Shown here piece after piece: positions 34,531-42,867 of a stretch of DNA of 64,000 bases (positions within the stretch are counted from its first letter, which is position 1; the number at the start of each line of letters is the position of its first letter). Position numbers and translations under genes: made by a program. Where the stretch lies: contig DGLA01000022.1 of NCBI GenBank assembly GCA_002387205.1, positions 1 through 64,000 on the forward strand, in the 5' to 3' direction. The stretch comes from Stutzerimonas stutzeri. GTDB lineage: Bacteria; Pseudomonadota; Gammaproteobacteria; Pseudomonadales; Pseudomonadaceae. The notes beneath the pieces were generated by a model. That model made no database searches. It had not been told where the DNA came from and saw only the letters and a list, made by a program, of their open reading frames with translations.

Positions 34531-36051
34531 CTACCGAGTACCGGCATTTTCCTGTTGGACGCTGGCTAAGCTACGCACCCATGGCTTGCCTGACTTGAGC
34601 GCGGCCGGCAACGAGTTGATTGCCGCCACGGCAGCGCTCCGGCTTGGGTAGCTACCATAGGTGACCACGTACAGAGGCTTGCCGTCGTGCCGCTTGACGA
34701 AATAACGGTAGCCGCTGCCGTATTTGTTCACGACCGCTTCGGCGTTGCTCTCGCTTCGCGTTCCCAGCACCTGGACCAGATAATTCGTTTTCGGCTGGCT
34801 CGCGTACCAACCCCCTGCAGACTGGGCAGTAACGGCAGGAGATGCCGCAGGCGCAGGACGGCGCTCAGGTTCAGGTTCAGCAGCCATAGGTTGAGCAGGC
34901 TGCACGGGGGAGCTAAGCGGCTCGGGCGCCGCTGGAATCGAAGCGCGCGCTGTAGGCTGGTCATGCTCAGGCGAGCTTACAGACGCCGGCACCTCCGCCT
35001 CGGGGGTTGTGGTCAGCGAAGGCCCCTCGGGCAGGGCTTCACTCTCATCACCACCGGCAGCCGCGAGCGGCTCACGCATCAACGGTTGGGCCTGCTGCGA
35101 CTCATCCACAGATACACCAGGCTCCTGTGCGGCTGGTGAGGACGCTGCCGGCAGAGACTCAAGCGGGAGACTCGTAGTTGTCGAGGTCACAGGCTCATCG
35201 TTGCCGCCTCGCATTAGAAGCGCTATCACCACAACGCAGAGCACCGCGACCAATGCCAACACATGCTTCATTGGTAGCGGCAGCCCCCTTCCAGTCGACT
35301 TCTTCTTCGACCAGGAACTCTGCATGGCCTCGATCAATTCATTCCGAGCGATATGATTGATTGCACCCGGCCATCCCTCAGACTGTTCATGTATGCGGCC
35401 CAGCTGGTCTTCGCTGAAACAATCCAGTCCGGCACCTGCCCCCTCGAGGCGCAACGCGAGATACTCGCGGGTTTCATCTTCTTCATAGGGTTGCAAAGCA
35501 ATCACGTGAAAGCGCTCTTCCCCTTCAACCAGCGCTTCCAGACGAGGAACCAGCCCATTCTCGCCAAACAGAAACACATGGGGTCGCCCCTCGGGGCTAC
35601 CCTCAGCCAGACGCAACAGGGTTTCAATTGCCGCACCAGTCAGCCGCTCCGCATCGTCGACCAGAAGGTAAACCTCCTGCCCGGTAAGCCCCAACTGGAT
35701 GATCTGCCCAATGACCGAATCGAAATCGGCACGCTGCACGCCCAAGGCCTGGGCGATTTGCTGCAGCAGACCAGCAGAATCAAGCGTGTCCTGCGGCGTG
35801 ATAACAACGCTCTGTACGGACTGCTTGTTGCTGCTTGCCACGAGCGCCTGACGAAGGAGGGTTTTCCCGCTGCCTCCGGGCCCCGTCACGACCAATAACA
35901 GCTGGCTATAGCGAGCGAGATGATGCAGTTGCCCCAACACCGGCTTGCGCTGAGCGGGAAAGAATTTGAATCCGGGTACGCGCGCAGCAAAGGGATCATG
36001 ACTGAATCCATAGTGATCCAGAAACGAGTCGTCGGCAGACAAAGTGGTCAT
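34531..36051 (-). CDS. damX: DamX-like AAA ATPase / SPOR-domain membrane protein
   Basis: 506 residues. The N-terminal AAA domain resembles ExeA/GspA-type ATPases (Walker A G57PGGSGKT64, Walker B-like LLVDDAE). One membrane helix follows (about 270-287, LALVAVLCVVVIALLMRG), then a long Ser/Pro/Glu-rich periplasmic linker. The C-terminal SPOR domain (about 418-495, TNYLVQVLGT...YVVTYGSYPS) should bind denuded peptidoglycan glycan at the division site. Its position next to aroB-aroK matches damX of enterobacteria, where overproduction blocks division. Confidence 0.88.
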   Translation of the reverse strand: MTTLSADDSFLDHYGFSHDPFAARVPGFKFFPAQRKPVLGQLHHLARYSQLLLVVTGPGGSGKTLLRQALVASSNKQSVQSVVITPQDTLDSAGLLQQIAQALGVQRADFDSVIGQIIQLGLTGQEVYLLVDDAERLTGAAIETLLRLAEGSPEGRPHVFLFGENGLVPRLEALVEGEERFHVIALQPYEEDETREYLALRLEGAGAGLDCFSEDQLGRIHEQSEGWPGAINHIARNELIEAMQSSWSKKKSTGRGLPLPMKHVLALVAVLCVVVIALLMRGGNDEPVTSTTTSLPLESLPAASSPAAQEPGVSVDESQQAQPLMREPLAAAGGDESEALPEGPSLTTTPEAEVPASVSSPEHDQPTARASIPAAPEPLSSPVQPAQPMAAEPEPERRPAPAASPAVTAQSAGGWYASQPKTNYLVQVLGTRSESNAEAVVNKYGSGYRYFVKRHDGKPLYVVTYGSYPSRSAAVAAINSLPAALKSGKPWVRSLASVQQENAGTR

Positions 36052-36060
36052 GAAAATCTC

Positions 36061-37164
36061 TTAGATATTCGACTGTTGCATCAATGCGTCGTAATCGACG
36101 CTCAACGTGGCATCCAGCGCCTCTCGAGGGAAGTCGCCGGTGACCAGCGCATCACCCAAGCCGCGCAACAGAATCAAGCGCATCTGACCATTGAGGACTT
36201 TCTTGTCGACCGCCATGTGGCGCAAAAAGTCATCACGGCTCACTTGGGCAGGCGGAGCCACAGGCAAGCCAGCCCTCGCAAGCAAACTGACAGCACGATC
36301 ACGCTGTGTAACGGTAATCCAGCCAAGCTGACGAGACATTTCAAGCGCCATGACCATACCTGCCGCAACGGCCTCGCCGTGAAGCCATGCGCCGTACCCT
36401 TGATGCGTTTCGATCGCGTGACCAAAGGTATGCCCCAGATTGAGTATCGCGCGGATACCCCCCTCTCGCTCATCTGCTGCAACCACCCTGGCCTTGGCGG
36501 CACAAGAACGATGGATGGCCTCGGTAAGGGCCTGCTGATCGAGCGCACGAAGGCTGTCGACATGCTCTTCGAGCCACCCGAGAAATGCCTCGTCACAGAT
36601 CAAGCCGTACTTGATGACCTCGGCCAGCCCGGCGGAGAGTTCACGTGCCGGCAGCGTCTGGAGCGTGACAGTGTCGATCAGTACCGCCTGGGGCTGGTAG
36701 AAAGCACCGATCATATTCTTGCCGAGGGGATGATTGATTCCCGTCTTGCCGCCAACCGAAGAGTCCACCTGAGAGAGCAGCGTGGTAGGGATCTGAATGA
36801 AACTGACGCCTCGTTGGTAGCTGGCCGCAGCAAAGCCCGCCATATCCCCGACTACCCCACCGCCAAGGGCGACCACAGTAGTGTTGCGATCATGCCTGGC
36901 GTTCAGTAGCCCATCGAAGATCAACTGAAGGGTTTGCCAGTTCTTGTGTGCCTCGCCGTCCGGCAGAATAATCGGAGTGACGTTGTAATCTGCCAGGCTC
37001 CGGCAGAGACGCTCTAGATAAAGGGGAGCGACAGTCTCGTTTGTGACAACCGCCACTTGGTTGCCGCGAATGTGTGGGGATAACAGCTCGCCGCGCTCGA
37101 TGAGCCGCTCGCCAATATGAATCGGATAGCTACGCTCGCCGAGATCGACATTCAGAGTCTGCAT
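36061..37164 (-). CDS. aroB: 3-dehydroquinate synthase AroB
   Basis: A 367-residue NAD-dependent, metal-containing enzyme converting DAHP to 3-dehydroquinate in the shikimate pathway. It shows ALGGGVVGDMAGFAA, VDSSVGGKTGINHPLGKN, the metal-binding Glu in AEVIKYG and the His residues in NLGHTFGHAIE. It lies 24 bases after aroK and 9 bases before the SPOR gene, forming an aroK-aroB-damX unit. Confidence 0.96.
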   Translation of the reverse strand: MQTLNVDLGERSYPIHIGERLIERGELLSPHIRGNQVAVVTNETVAPLYLERLCRSLADYNVTPIILPDGEAHKNWQTLQLIFDGLLNARHDRNTTVVALGGGVVGDMAGFAAASYQRGVSFIQIPTTLLSQVDSSVGGKTGINHPLGKNMIGAFYQPQAVLIDTVTLQTLPARELSAGLAEVIKYGLICDEAFLGWLEEHVDSLRALDQQALTEAIHRSCAAKARVVAADEREGGIRAILNLGHTFGHAIETHQGYGAWLHGEAVAAGMVMALEMSRQLGWITVTQRDRAVSLLARAGLPVAPPAQVSRDDFLRHMAVDKKVLNGQMRLILLRGLGDALVTGDFPREALDATLSVDYDALMQQSNI

Positions 37165-37188
37165 GGGGCCCCCACTTAATAAAGGAGG

Positions 37189-37734
37189 CTAGGATAACGC
37201 AGTTCGGTCATGGCTTTCACGAGCCGCGAGCAGCTTGAGCTGATCAAGAATCTCAACCACTACGAGCCGCGGCGGGCGCTCGTCAGTTTCGATAACCAGG
37301 TCGGCGATCTCCCGATATAACGGATCCCTTACAGCCATTAAACCCAGCAGAACCTCTCGGGGATTCGTTGTCTGGAGCAACGGTCGATTGCGATCACGAG
37401 CGGTGCGATCGAGCTGCTGCTCGACCGATGTATGCAGATATACAACACGCCCACCGGCCCGAAGGGCCCGACGGTTATCTGGCCTCAATACAGCTCCGCC
37501 ACCAGTTGCCAGCACTACGCCCTGCATCTTGCAGAGATCGGCGATCGTAGCCTGCTCACGCTCTCGAAAGCCCTGCTCGCCTTCCACATCGAAGATCAAC
37601 GGAATGCTGGCACCCGTGCGCTGCTCGATTTCCTTGTCGGAATCACGAAACGGCAGCCGAAGCTCCTTGGCAAGTAGCCGCCCAATGGTGCTCTTGCCAG
37701 CTCCCATCGGGCCTACGAGGATGATGTTTTCCAC
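37189..37734 (-). CDS. aroK: Shikimate kinase AroK
   Basis: A 181-residue P-loop kinase phosphorylating shikimate. Walker A is at G8PMGAGKS15, DSDKEIE binds substrate, ATGGGAVL is the GGG substrate loop, and RDRNRPLL is the mobile lid with catalytic Arg. It starts 3 bases after the pilQ stop, so the pil operon and the aro operon are probably read through together, as in other Pseudomonas. Confidence 0.96.
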   Translation of the reverse strand: MENIILVGPMGAGKSTIGRLLAKELRLPFRDSDKEIEQRTGASIPLIFDVEGEQGFREREQATIADLCKMQGVVLATGGGAVLRPDNRRALRAGGRVVYLHTSVEQQLDRTARDRNRPLLQTTNPREVLLGLMAVRDPLYREIADLVIETDERPPRLVVVEILDQLKLLAARESHDRTALS

Positions 37735-37737
37735 CAG

Positions 37738-39849
37738 TTAACGATTCACTGCAATGGCCTGATGGTTCAGGATACGCGGTGTCAGGAAAATCAGCAGCTC
37801 AGATTTAGAGTCAGCTACAACATCGCGACGGAACATCCGCCCGAGATAAGGAAGATCGCCTAAAAACGGGACTTTTTCGGCTGACTGGGTTTGCGTATTG
37901 GAGAACACACCACCAATTACCACTGTCTCGCCGTCGGCGACCAACACCTTGGCATTGACCTCGTTTTTATTGATCGGAGGCACGCCGTTTACCGCACGAC
38001 TGAAGTCTGCTGCATCCTTAGTCACCTTAACCTCAAGGATGACCCGGTTATCAGGCGTAATCAGAGGCGTTACTTCCAGCGAAAGGGCGGCCTCCTTGAA
38101 CGATGTGGAAGTTGCACCGCTGGAGCTGGCTTCTTGATAAGGTATTTCAGAGCCGCGAAGGATCTTTGCGGTCTCCTTGTCAGCAGTCATCACCTTTGGC
38201 TGAGATACGATTTCCCCGTTCCCGGTCTTTTCCATTGCAGAAAGCTGCAAGTCCAGGATCAAGTTATTGGTGATAAAACCAATGCCGAGACCAGCGGTAC
38301 TATTTGCGGCACCTAAATCGACGAAGGGCACCGGTGCAACGCCTTCGCTGGCCGTAAAGTTTCCGATAGTGTCGGTTCCTGGTAAGTAAGCGCGCCCAGT
38401 ATCCGTGTCAAAGGTAGTAGCACCGTCCTTACCGTAGACCGCTGCGTTACCGGACGTGAAGCTCCCCCCCCACCGGACGCCTAACGCCTTGTCGTAGTCG
38501 ACATTGGCTTCGACGATCCTGGCCTCGATCATCACTTGACGCACCGGAATATCCAGCTGAGTCACGATTCGACGCAGCTCATCCAATCGTTCCTGCGTTT
38601 GATAGGCAATGATATTGTTAGTGCGGTCATCGACAGCTATAGAGCCACGGTCGTCAGCCTGCCCCGAGCTGCTAGTAACCGTCTGAAACAGCTTCGCGAT
38701 ATCCGAAGCCTTGGCGTAGTTCACCTGAACCACCTCGCGACGGAGCGGTGCGAGCTCTGCGATTTGCCGCTTGGATTCCAGTTCTTGCCGCTCACGTGCT
38801 GCAATTTCATCTGCCGGCGCGACAAGCAGAACATTTCCGACCTGACGCTTATCGAGCCCCTTGGTCTTCAGCACCAGATCAAGCGCTTGATCCCACGGGA
38901 CGTTCTGCAACCGCAATGTGATGTTTCCTTGAACGGTATCACTGGCGACAAGGTTGAGATCAGTGAAATCTGCAATCAACTGCAACACCGAGCGAACATC
39001 AATGTCCTGGAAATTTAACGACAGCTTTTCTCCCGAGTAAGCGAAGCGCTCTGCTTTGCGCTTCTCAACATCAGCCTCGCTCAGCGGCTTGATGCTAATG
39101 GTCAGCTTGTCATCAGTCTGATAAGCCAAGTAGTCATAGCGACCGGTCGGCTCGATAAAGATGCTCGCACCGTCCGACTTGCTAGTAGCGTCGACAAACT
39201 TGACCGGGGTTGCGAAGTCCTGAACATCCAGACGAACTCTCAATGACTCGGGCAGTTGAGTCTTGGCAAAAGAAACCCGAATCTTGCCACCCTGCTCTTC
39301 GATACTCGGACTGACGGATGGGTCCGACAGGCTTATGACGACGTTGCCAGCGCCGTCCTCTCCGCGCCGAAAGTCGATATTCTCGATACTGCTTGCTCGC
39401 GCCTGCTGCTGTTGCGGTGCAGGTACAACTGGAGCGAGCGGCGCGGTAGCCGTGGCCGCCAACCCGGGAGTGCTTTCGCCAAGCACGACGAAAAGATTGT
39501 TGCCATCTACTCGCGTGGAGTAAGGGACGAGGGTTGTGAGATTCACGATGAGTCTTGTGCGCCCTTGAGCTTCGACGACCGTCACGCTGCGGGCATTTCC
39601 CATCCCCAGCTCGCGGTTCTTGGTGCCCAGCTTGCTGGATACGCCAGGCAGGTCGAGCGCGATGCGCGCGGGCTGGTCCAAGGTATATCCGCGAGGCGCC
39701 GCTACCGGCTCGTCGAAAGCGAGCTTCAGTTCGACGCGGTCACCAGGCAGGGAAGCAACGTCCATGTTATTCAGATTGGCAGCCAATAGCGCCGGCGAGA
39801 TAAGGACTGCCAAAAGCGACAAGCCAAGACGTGAGAGGGTGGTATTCAT
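37738..39849 (-). CDS. pilQ: Type IV pilus secretin PilQ
   Basis: A 703-residue outer-membrane secretin through which the pilus emerges. The ATG at 39849 gives MNTTLSRLGLSLLAVL, a signal peptide ending ALLAA; the upstream frame start at 39888 would add 13 residues. Two AMIN-type peptidoglycan-binding regions precede an N0/STN-like and N1 domain (about 280-430). The secretin domain closes with VPFLGDLPYLGRMFRRD. Parts of the gene look more AT-rich than neighbouring genes. Confidence 0.95.
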   Translation of the reverse strand: MNTTLSRLGLSLLAVLISPALLAANLNNMDVASLPGDRVELKLAFDEPVAAPRGYTLDQPARIALDLPGVSSKLGTKNRELGMGNARSVTVVEAQGRTRLIVNLTTLVPYSTRVDGNNLFVVLGESTPGLAATATAPLAPVVPAPQQQQARASSIENIDFRRGEDGAGNVVISLSDPSVSPSIEEQGGKIRVSFAKTQLPESLRVRLDVQDFATPVKFVDATSKSDGASIFIEPTGRYDYLAYQTDDKLTISIKPLSEADVEKRKAERFAYSGEKLSLNFQDIDVRSVLQLIADFTDLNLVASDTVQGNITLRLQNVPWDQALDLVLKTKGLDKRQVGNVLLVAPADEIAARERQELESKRQIAELAPLRREVVQVNYAKASDIAKLFQTVTSSSGQADDRGSIAVDDRTNNIIAYQTQERLDELRRIVTQLDIPVRQVMIEARIVEANVDYDKALGVRWGGSFTSGNAAVYGKDGATTFDTDTGRAYLPGTDTIGNFTASEGVAPVPFVDLGAANSTAGLGIGFITNNLILDLQLSAMEKTGNGEIVSQPKVMTADKETAKILRGSEIPYQEASSSGATSTSFKEAALSLEVTPLITPDNRVILEVKVTKDAADFSRAVNGVPPINKNEVNAKVLVADGETVVIGGVFSNTQTQSAEKVPFLGDLPYLGRMFRRDVVADSKSELLIFLTPRILNHQAIAVNR

Positions 39850-39902
39850 AAAAGGCTTCCGTTGTGCGGACCGGTATCGGTTTTCCATGTTTCGCTCCGA
39901 AC

Positions 39903-40430
39903 TCAGGAGCGTTCTTTCAAGGTCAGGCTACGCGGGCGCTCTAGCCAGCCACCATCTCCGTCAGGGACAATTTCCACGACGTCGACTTCCGCCTCGTTGA
40001 TTTCGACGACACGACCGTGGTTACGCCCCAGGTAATCACCAACTTTCACTCTATGAACGCCGTCACCGCCTTTGATAAGCGCATAGTTACCGACTCCATT
40101 AGCCAGCGTACCGACCATGACGAAATTCTCGATATTGAACTGTTCGAGAAATTGCTTGATTCGCGTATCGTCCGGCTTGATGTCCTTCGTGCCCTTTTGA
40201 CGCTGAGCCAGATCAAGCTTCATTGGCGGCTGGAACGGGTGCCGCAGCGATGCGGCGCTGTAGGTGAACGCCTCGTACGGCAAGAATGCTGGAAGCGGCT
40301 CGATCGAGCCCTTTGGCTTGGCACGCACTTCGTCCATGTAGGCGCGCAAATCAGCAAAATCTCCGCCGTCACTGCAAGCACTTAGCGCGACGAGACCCAA
40401 GCCAATCGCGAATAATCGGGCCCCCATCAT
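39903..40430 (-). CDS. pilP: Type IV pilus inner-membrane lipoprotein PilP
   Basis: A 175-residue lipoprotein linking the PilNO inner-membrane complex to PilQ. The lipobox is LSAC with Cys19. A proline-rich linker leads to a C-terminal beta domain (FVMVGTLANGVGNYALIK...VGDYLGRNHGRV). It starts in a 4-base overlap with pilO. Confidence 0.95.
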   Translation of the reverse strand: MMGARLFAIGLGLVALSACSDGGDFADLRAYMDEVRAKPKGSIEPLPAFLPYEAFTYSAASLRHPFQPPMKLDLAQRQKGTKDIKPDDTRIKQFLEQFNIENFVMVGTLANGVGNYALIKGGDGVHRVKVGDYLGRNHGRVVEINEAEVDVVEIVPDGDGGWLERPRSLTLKERS

Positions 40431-41050
40431 TTTTGTAGCCCCTTGTCGTTATAACGGTAAGTCTTGGCCAGAATGCTCATTTTTAGTTTGGAGGACGAGT
40501 CCTTGCTCTCCGGCTTGATCTCGAAATCATGCAACGTGACGATTCGGGGCAAGCTCGAGACGCCGCTTACAAACGTGGCCAGGTCGTGATAGCTACCGAT
40601 GACTTTGATCTGGATTGGCAGCTCGATGTAGAACTGCTGCGCAACTTCCGGTTGAAGCTTGATCTCCTCAAACTCCAATCCGCTGCCGAGCCCGGTACGA
40701 GTTATATCCTCAAGCAACCCAGGCACCTCGGTGTCGCTGGGTAGCTGGCGTAGCAAGGCGCCGAACGACGCCTCCATCTCGGTCATCTGAGATTTGTAGG
40801 CTTCGAGGTTTGCAGCCTGGAAAGCCTTGGAGGAGAACGATTGCTTGAGCGACTCCTCCTGAGCTTTCTGCTGCTCCAGATTGAGCTGCAGATCACTCAA
40901 ATGCAGGTAATAACCTCCAGCCAAGACCAGGATGACCAGCAACGCGGCGGTGATGACCTTGACTGGCGCAGGCCAGGAGCCAAGGTTGTTGAGATCGAGA
41001 TCCGACAGATCAACGCTACGAAGGCTTTCAATTGACGAGGCAAAACTCAT
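40427..41050 (-). CDS. pilO: Type IV pilus alignment protein PilO
   Basis: A 207-residue bitopic protein that dimerises with PilN. One membrane helix (about 31-48, VKVITAALLVILVLAGGYY) is followed by a coiled-coil segment and a ferredoxin-like periplasmic domain. It overlaps pilN and pilP by 4 bases each, which suggests strict stoichiometric translation. Confidence 0.95.
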   Translation of the reverse strand: MSFASSIESLRSVDLSDLDLNNLGSWPAPVKVITAALLVILVLAGGYYLHLSDLQLNLEQQKAQEESLKQSFSSKAFQAANLEAYKSQMTEMEASFGALLRQLPSDTEVPGLLEDITRTGLGSGLEFEEIKLQPEVAQQFYIELPIQIKVIGSYHDLATFVSGVSSLPRIVTLHDFEIKPESKDSSSKLKMSILAKTYRYNDKGLQK

Positions 41051-41619
41051 TGCTTCGCCTCCTCAACAGCCACCGCTGGTTGCGTCTGCTGTACCGTAAG
41101 TTGAAACACGTTTTCCTGGTCGACAGCACCTGCGGTCACAGCTTTGACTTCATTAAGATTCGGGGCTTCGAGCCAGTCGGAACCATCCAGGTTGCGCATA
41201 AGGTTGGAGACCCGATTGTTTGATTCGGCGGCTCCGACAATCGCGATATTTTTGCCAGTCATCTTCAAGTCCGTGAAATACACACCATCGGGCAATGTAC
41301 GAACCAGCTGGTCGAATACGCGCCCAATAATCGGGCGGTTGCCCTGCAGGTCCTGAATGATCTTCATGCGCTCGAGCAATTGCTGCCGACGTTCTCTCAA
41401 TTCCTTGATCTCGCTGATCCGCGCATCAAGCACAGCGATTTCCTTGCTGATGAACTGATTTCGAGCGTTTTGCTGCTCAATTGCATTTGTCAGATATTGA
41501 TCGGCGAGAAACAACAGGCCCACCGCGAGCACCGCAGCCCCCGCAAGCGATACCAGAAAGCGCTGCTTGCGCTCTTCCCGAAGCTGCTCGCGCCAAGGAA
41601 GAAGGTTGATCTTGGCCAT
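41047..41619 (-). CDS. pilN: Type IV pilus alignment protein PilN
   Basis: A 190-residue bitopic partner of PilO. The start MAKINLLPWRE at 41619 is chosen because the conserved INLLPWR motif binds PilM in the cytoplasm; a longer frame from 41649 lies in pilM. One membrane helix (about 22-40) and a coiled coil follow. It shares ATGA with the pilM stop. Confidence 0.95.
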   Translation of the reverse strand: MAKINLLPWREQLREERKQRFLVSLAGAAVLAVGLLFLADQYLTNAIEQQNARNQFISKEIAVLDARISEIKELRERRQQLLERMKIIQDLQGNRPIIGRVFDQLVRTLPDGVYFTDLKMTGKNIAIVGAAESNNRVSNLMRNLDGSDWLEAPNLNEVKAVTAGAVDQENVFQLTVQQTQPAVAVEEAKQ

Positions 41620-42683
41620 CAGTCGAAACTCCTCAACGCCAACCCGCATGCGATCATCAGCGAAGGCGCGTCACTTGCAAGGGCACCTGCATTGACCTTG
41701 CTGCTCAAGGCCATATCGGCAAATGGGTTGGCGACTAAAGTCTGAGTTCCGATTTTCTGCTGGATGAGCCGGTCCAGATCAGGCAGCGAAGCAGTGCCGC
41801 CCGCGAGAAGAATGTAGTCCACGTCGTGGAACTGCCCAGCCGCAAAGAAAAACTGCAACGAGCGCGAGACTTGCTGAACGACAGCCTCTTTGAACGGCTG
41901 AAGCACTTCACTTTCGTAGTCGTCAGGGAGGCCGCCCTGCTTCTTGGCCAACCCAGCTTCCTCCATGGATAACCCGTAACGGCGCTGGATTTCCTCAGTC
42001 AGCTGGCGCCCGCCAAACAGCTGTTCGCGCGTATAGATGGTGCGTCCGTTATGGAGCACGCTCAGGGTGGTCATGGTGGCGCCGATGTCGATCAGCGCAA
42101 CGGTGAGTTCCTCATGGCCCGCACCCAGCTGCGGCGCCAGCAACCCATACGACCGTTCCAATGCATAGGCTTCAACGTCCACAACCTTGGTGGTCAGCCC
42201 TGCCAGAGCAAGCGCAGCCTCGCGGATCTCGACATTCTCTTTGCGGCACGCAGCCAGCAAGACATCCACACGCCCTGGCGAACGGGCCGCTGGACCCTGG
42301 ACTTCAAAATCGATCGCCACCTCCTCGAGGGGGTAGGGAATGTACTGATCTGCCTCGATCTTCAGCTGGTTTTCCAACTCATCATCGTTGAGCCCAGCCT
42401 CCATTTCGATACTCTTGGTAATCACTGCCGATCCGGAAACTGCCACCGCCGCAGACTTTACGCCCGTCCTGGCCTTGGCCAGCAGGCGAGTCAAGGCCTG
42501 CCCGACGCCCTCAAGCTCAGCGATGTTCTTTTCCACCACTGCGTTGGGTGGAAGTGGCTCAACGGCATAGGACTCTACCCGATAGCGGGAGCCCGAGCGG
42601 CTTAATTCGAGCAGCTTGACGGAAGTCGAACTGATATCGATCCCAAGCAGCGTATTTGCTTTCTTCGTGAAGAGCCCTAGCAC
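41619..42683 (-). CDS. pilM: Type IV pilus actin-like protein PilM
   Basis: A 354-residue cytoplasmic FtsA/actin-fold ATPase that binds the PilN N-terminus and joins the pilus platform to the alignment complex. LGIDISSTSVKLLEL at the N-terminus is the phosphate-1 loop, and ALIDIGATMTTLSVL and LLAGGTASLPDLDRL are the later nucleotide-binding loops. It is first in pilMNOPQ and divergent from ponA, as in Pseudomonas. Confidence 0.95.
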   Translation of the reverse strand: MLGLFTKKANTLLGIDISSTSVKLLELSRSGSRYRVESYAVEPLPPNAVVEKNIAELEGVGQALTRLLAKARTGVKSAAVAVSGSAVITKSIEMEAGLNDDELENQLKIEADQYIPYPLEEVAIDFEVQGPAARSPGRVDVLLAACRKENVEIREAALALAGLTTKVVDVEAYALERSYGLLAPQLGAGHEELTVALIDIGATMTTLSVLHNGRTIYTREQLFGGRQLTEEIQRRYGLSMEEAGLAKKQGGLPDDYESEVLQPFKEAVVQQVSRSLQFFFAAGQFHDVDYILLAGGTASLPDLDRLIQQKIGTQTLVANPFADMALSSKVNAGALASDAPSLMIACGLALRSFD

Positions 42684-42765
42684 GGCCGATTCCCTATCTT
42701 TATCCGCTACTTACGGATTAATTATGTATGCCCGCATTAGATAACAGCCTTGACAGAACCGTAAA

Positions 42766-42795
42766 TGGCTCTTCAGCAAAAAATCCGCTTATAAT
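42766..42795 (+). promoter_or_regulatory. Putative ponA promoter
   Basis: A consensus TATAAT (42790-42795) lies 73 bases before ponA in the divergent gap. The 18-bp upstream hexamer TGGCTC is a weak -35. The pilM promoter must lie in the same gap on the other strand but is not obvious. Confidence 0.5.
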
Positions 42796-42867
42796 GTGAA
42801 CGGTTTTTCCTTTCAGCATCGTCTGCGGCTTACCCTTCAGCTCCCACCCTGGATCCAATGAACCCCG

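Noticed and set aside
42750..42755. TTGACA as the -35 box of ponA
   Set aside because: It lies 34 bases from the TATAAT at 42790, and no -10 box is found at 16-18 bases from it on the plus strand.
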